Positions 4,475 to 5,201 of a DNA stretch of 5,201 nucleotides are shown here, piece by piece. The stretch is from an uncultured Ruminococcus sp. (lineage in GTDB: Bacteria > Bacillota > Clostridia > Oscillospirales > Ruminococcaceae). The stretch's first letter is position 1. The number at the start of each line of letters is the position of its first letter. The stretch covers positions 1 through 5,201 of the forward strand of contig CAMWVM010000131.1 in NCBI GenBank assembly GCA_947177715.1. The letters are read 5' to 3'. The translations under genes were made by a program, and so were the position numbers. Under the pieces are notes generated by a model. The model saw only the letters and a list, made by a program, of their open reading frames with translations. It did no database searches and was not told where the DNA came from.

Positions 4475-5201
4475 TTACACTTTTTTTATCTTTGCAAAAT
4501 TAGCCATTATCTTTTTAGTACCCTTAGTTTCAAAAGCAATTTCCAAAAGCATGTCATTTGCCATTGGCGTTGCACTTAAAACCATACCTTGTCCAAAAAT
4601 ATTATGCTTAACCATATCACCAGATTTGAAATCCTGTAAAGGCTGATTATTCTTTTCATGCCGCTTTTGCGCAAGCTGTTTTTGCAAATTCATGCTATGC
4701 GAAACTTGTACACCTGAACTTCCGCCTGAAATAACAGATGAAAGTCCCTCTTCTTCTCTTTTCTCAACATTTTCTGCTGGTAATTCTTTTATAAACCTTG
4801 ATATTCTGTTTCGGTCTGTACGACCGTAAAGCATACGTTCAGCAGAATGTGTAAGATATAATTTTTCTTTTGCACGAGTAATCGCAACATACGCAAGACG
4901 ACGTTCTTCTTCAATATCTGCTTCTGATTCAAGACTTCGTGCAGAAGGGAAAATATTTTCCTCCATCCCCACAACAAAAACCGTGGGAAACTCCAGTCCT
5001 TTTGCCGAGTGCATAGTCATCATAGCAACGTAATCTCCGTTATCATCAAAATTATCGATGTCTGTATACAGTGATATTTCCTCCAAAAATCCGGATAGCG
5101 TTGGTTCTTCCGCATTTTCTTCATAGTTTGCCATAGTAGACTTAAGTTCGTTTATATTTTCAAGCCTCAAGGCCCCTTCGTCCCCCTGCTCTTTAAGGTA
5201 C
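4475..5201 (-). CDS. pcrA: ATP-dependent DNA helicase PcrA (UvrD/Rep family), C-terminal part only
   Basis: A 3'-5' superfamily 1 DNA helicase acting in nucleotide excision repair, rolling-circle replication and removal of stalled RNA polymerase. The frame stays open to the window edge; 241 C-terminal residues of a protein usually about 730 long are visible, so the Walker motifs lie outside. From the edge: a RLENINEL segment (12-19) matching the family's RLENLEE; helicase motif V with MTMHSAKGLEFPTVFVVGME (60-79); motif VI, EEERRLAYVAITRAKEKL (97-114), with the conserved Arg at 109. A variable linker (about 135-190) follows, then a C-terminal Tudor-like domain (FKSGDMVKHNIFGQG, 191-205) ending FAKIKKV, the part that contacts RNA polymerase in Bacillus PcrA. 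That domain separates PcrA/UvrD from related helicases such as AddA. A TTG at 5170 is internal, not a start. rpe lies 89 bases downstream. Confidence 0.95.
   Translation of the reverse strand, partial: YLKEQGDEGALRLENINELKSTMANYEENAEEPTLSGFLEEISLYTDIDNFDDNGDYVAMMTMHSAKGLEFPTVFVVGMEENIFPSARSLESEADIEEERRLAYVAITRAKEKLYLTHSAERMLYGRTDRNRISRFIKELPAENVEKREEEGLSSVISGGSSGVQVSHSMNLQKQLAQKRHEKNNQPLQDFKSGDMVKHNIFGQGMVLSATPMANDMLLEIAFETKGTKKIMANFAKIKKV

Noticed and set aside
4789..4977. Second minus-strand frame inside pcrA
   Set aside because: Overlaps motif VI coding sequence of pcrA in another frame; no independent support.

Overview
The window looks like a chromosomal segment of a low-G+C Bacillota, most likely a clostridial (Ruminococcus- or Oscillospiraceae-like) bacterium. 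The reasons are the A+T-rich genes, strong AGGAGG-type ribosome binding sites, sigma-A-like promoters with 17-18 base spacers, frequent TTG starts, and a MecA-type adaptor, a family of Bacillota. The genus is inference only.

Layout, left to right. Positions 1-147 (minus) hold the start of an open frame that runs off the left edge. It may be a small exported or membrane protein coupled to speD, but it overlaps two back-to-back hairpins and is richer in G+C than its surroundings, so it may instead be a dispersed repeat. speD (156-965, minus) is a complete S-adenosylmethionine decarboxylase of the large E. coli type. The A+T-rich gap 966-1220 carries two divergent promoters, a 22-base palindrome in the speD leader, and an odd leader before the next gene. 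A YdiF-like ABC-F ATPase (1221-3161, plus) follows. The next spacer (3162-3222) is compact: a 15-pair terminator-like hairpin, a promoter whose -10 box is at the hairpin tip, and a Shine-Dalgarno sequence in the 3' arm. It leads into a small divergent MecA-like gene (3223-3741, plus, TTG start). Convergent to it, with overlapping stop codons, is rpe (3738-4385, minus, TTG start), whose terminator lies inside the mecA-like coding region. rpe has its own near-consensus promoter. To its right is the 3' end of pcrA (4475-5201, minus), cut by the window edge.

The genes are mostly housekeeping and do not form one pathway: polyamine synthesis (speD), translation (ABC-F), regulated proteolysis (MecA-like), pentose phosphate metabolism (rpe) and DNA repair or transcription-linked helicase work (pcrA). 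I see no CRISPR array, tRNA, rRNA, transposase or phage gene, and no convincing new defence or metabolic system. The most interesting material is regulatory: signals stacked in the same bases at the ABC-F/mecA and mecA/rpe junctions, the detached Shine-Dalgarno sequence upstream of the ABC-F gene, and the hairpin-rich left edge.
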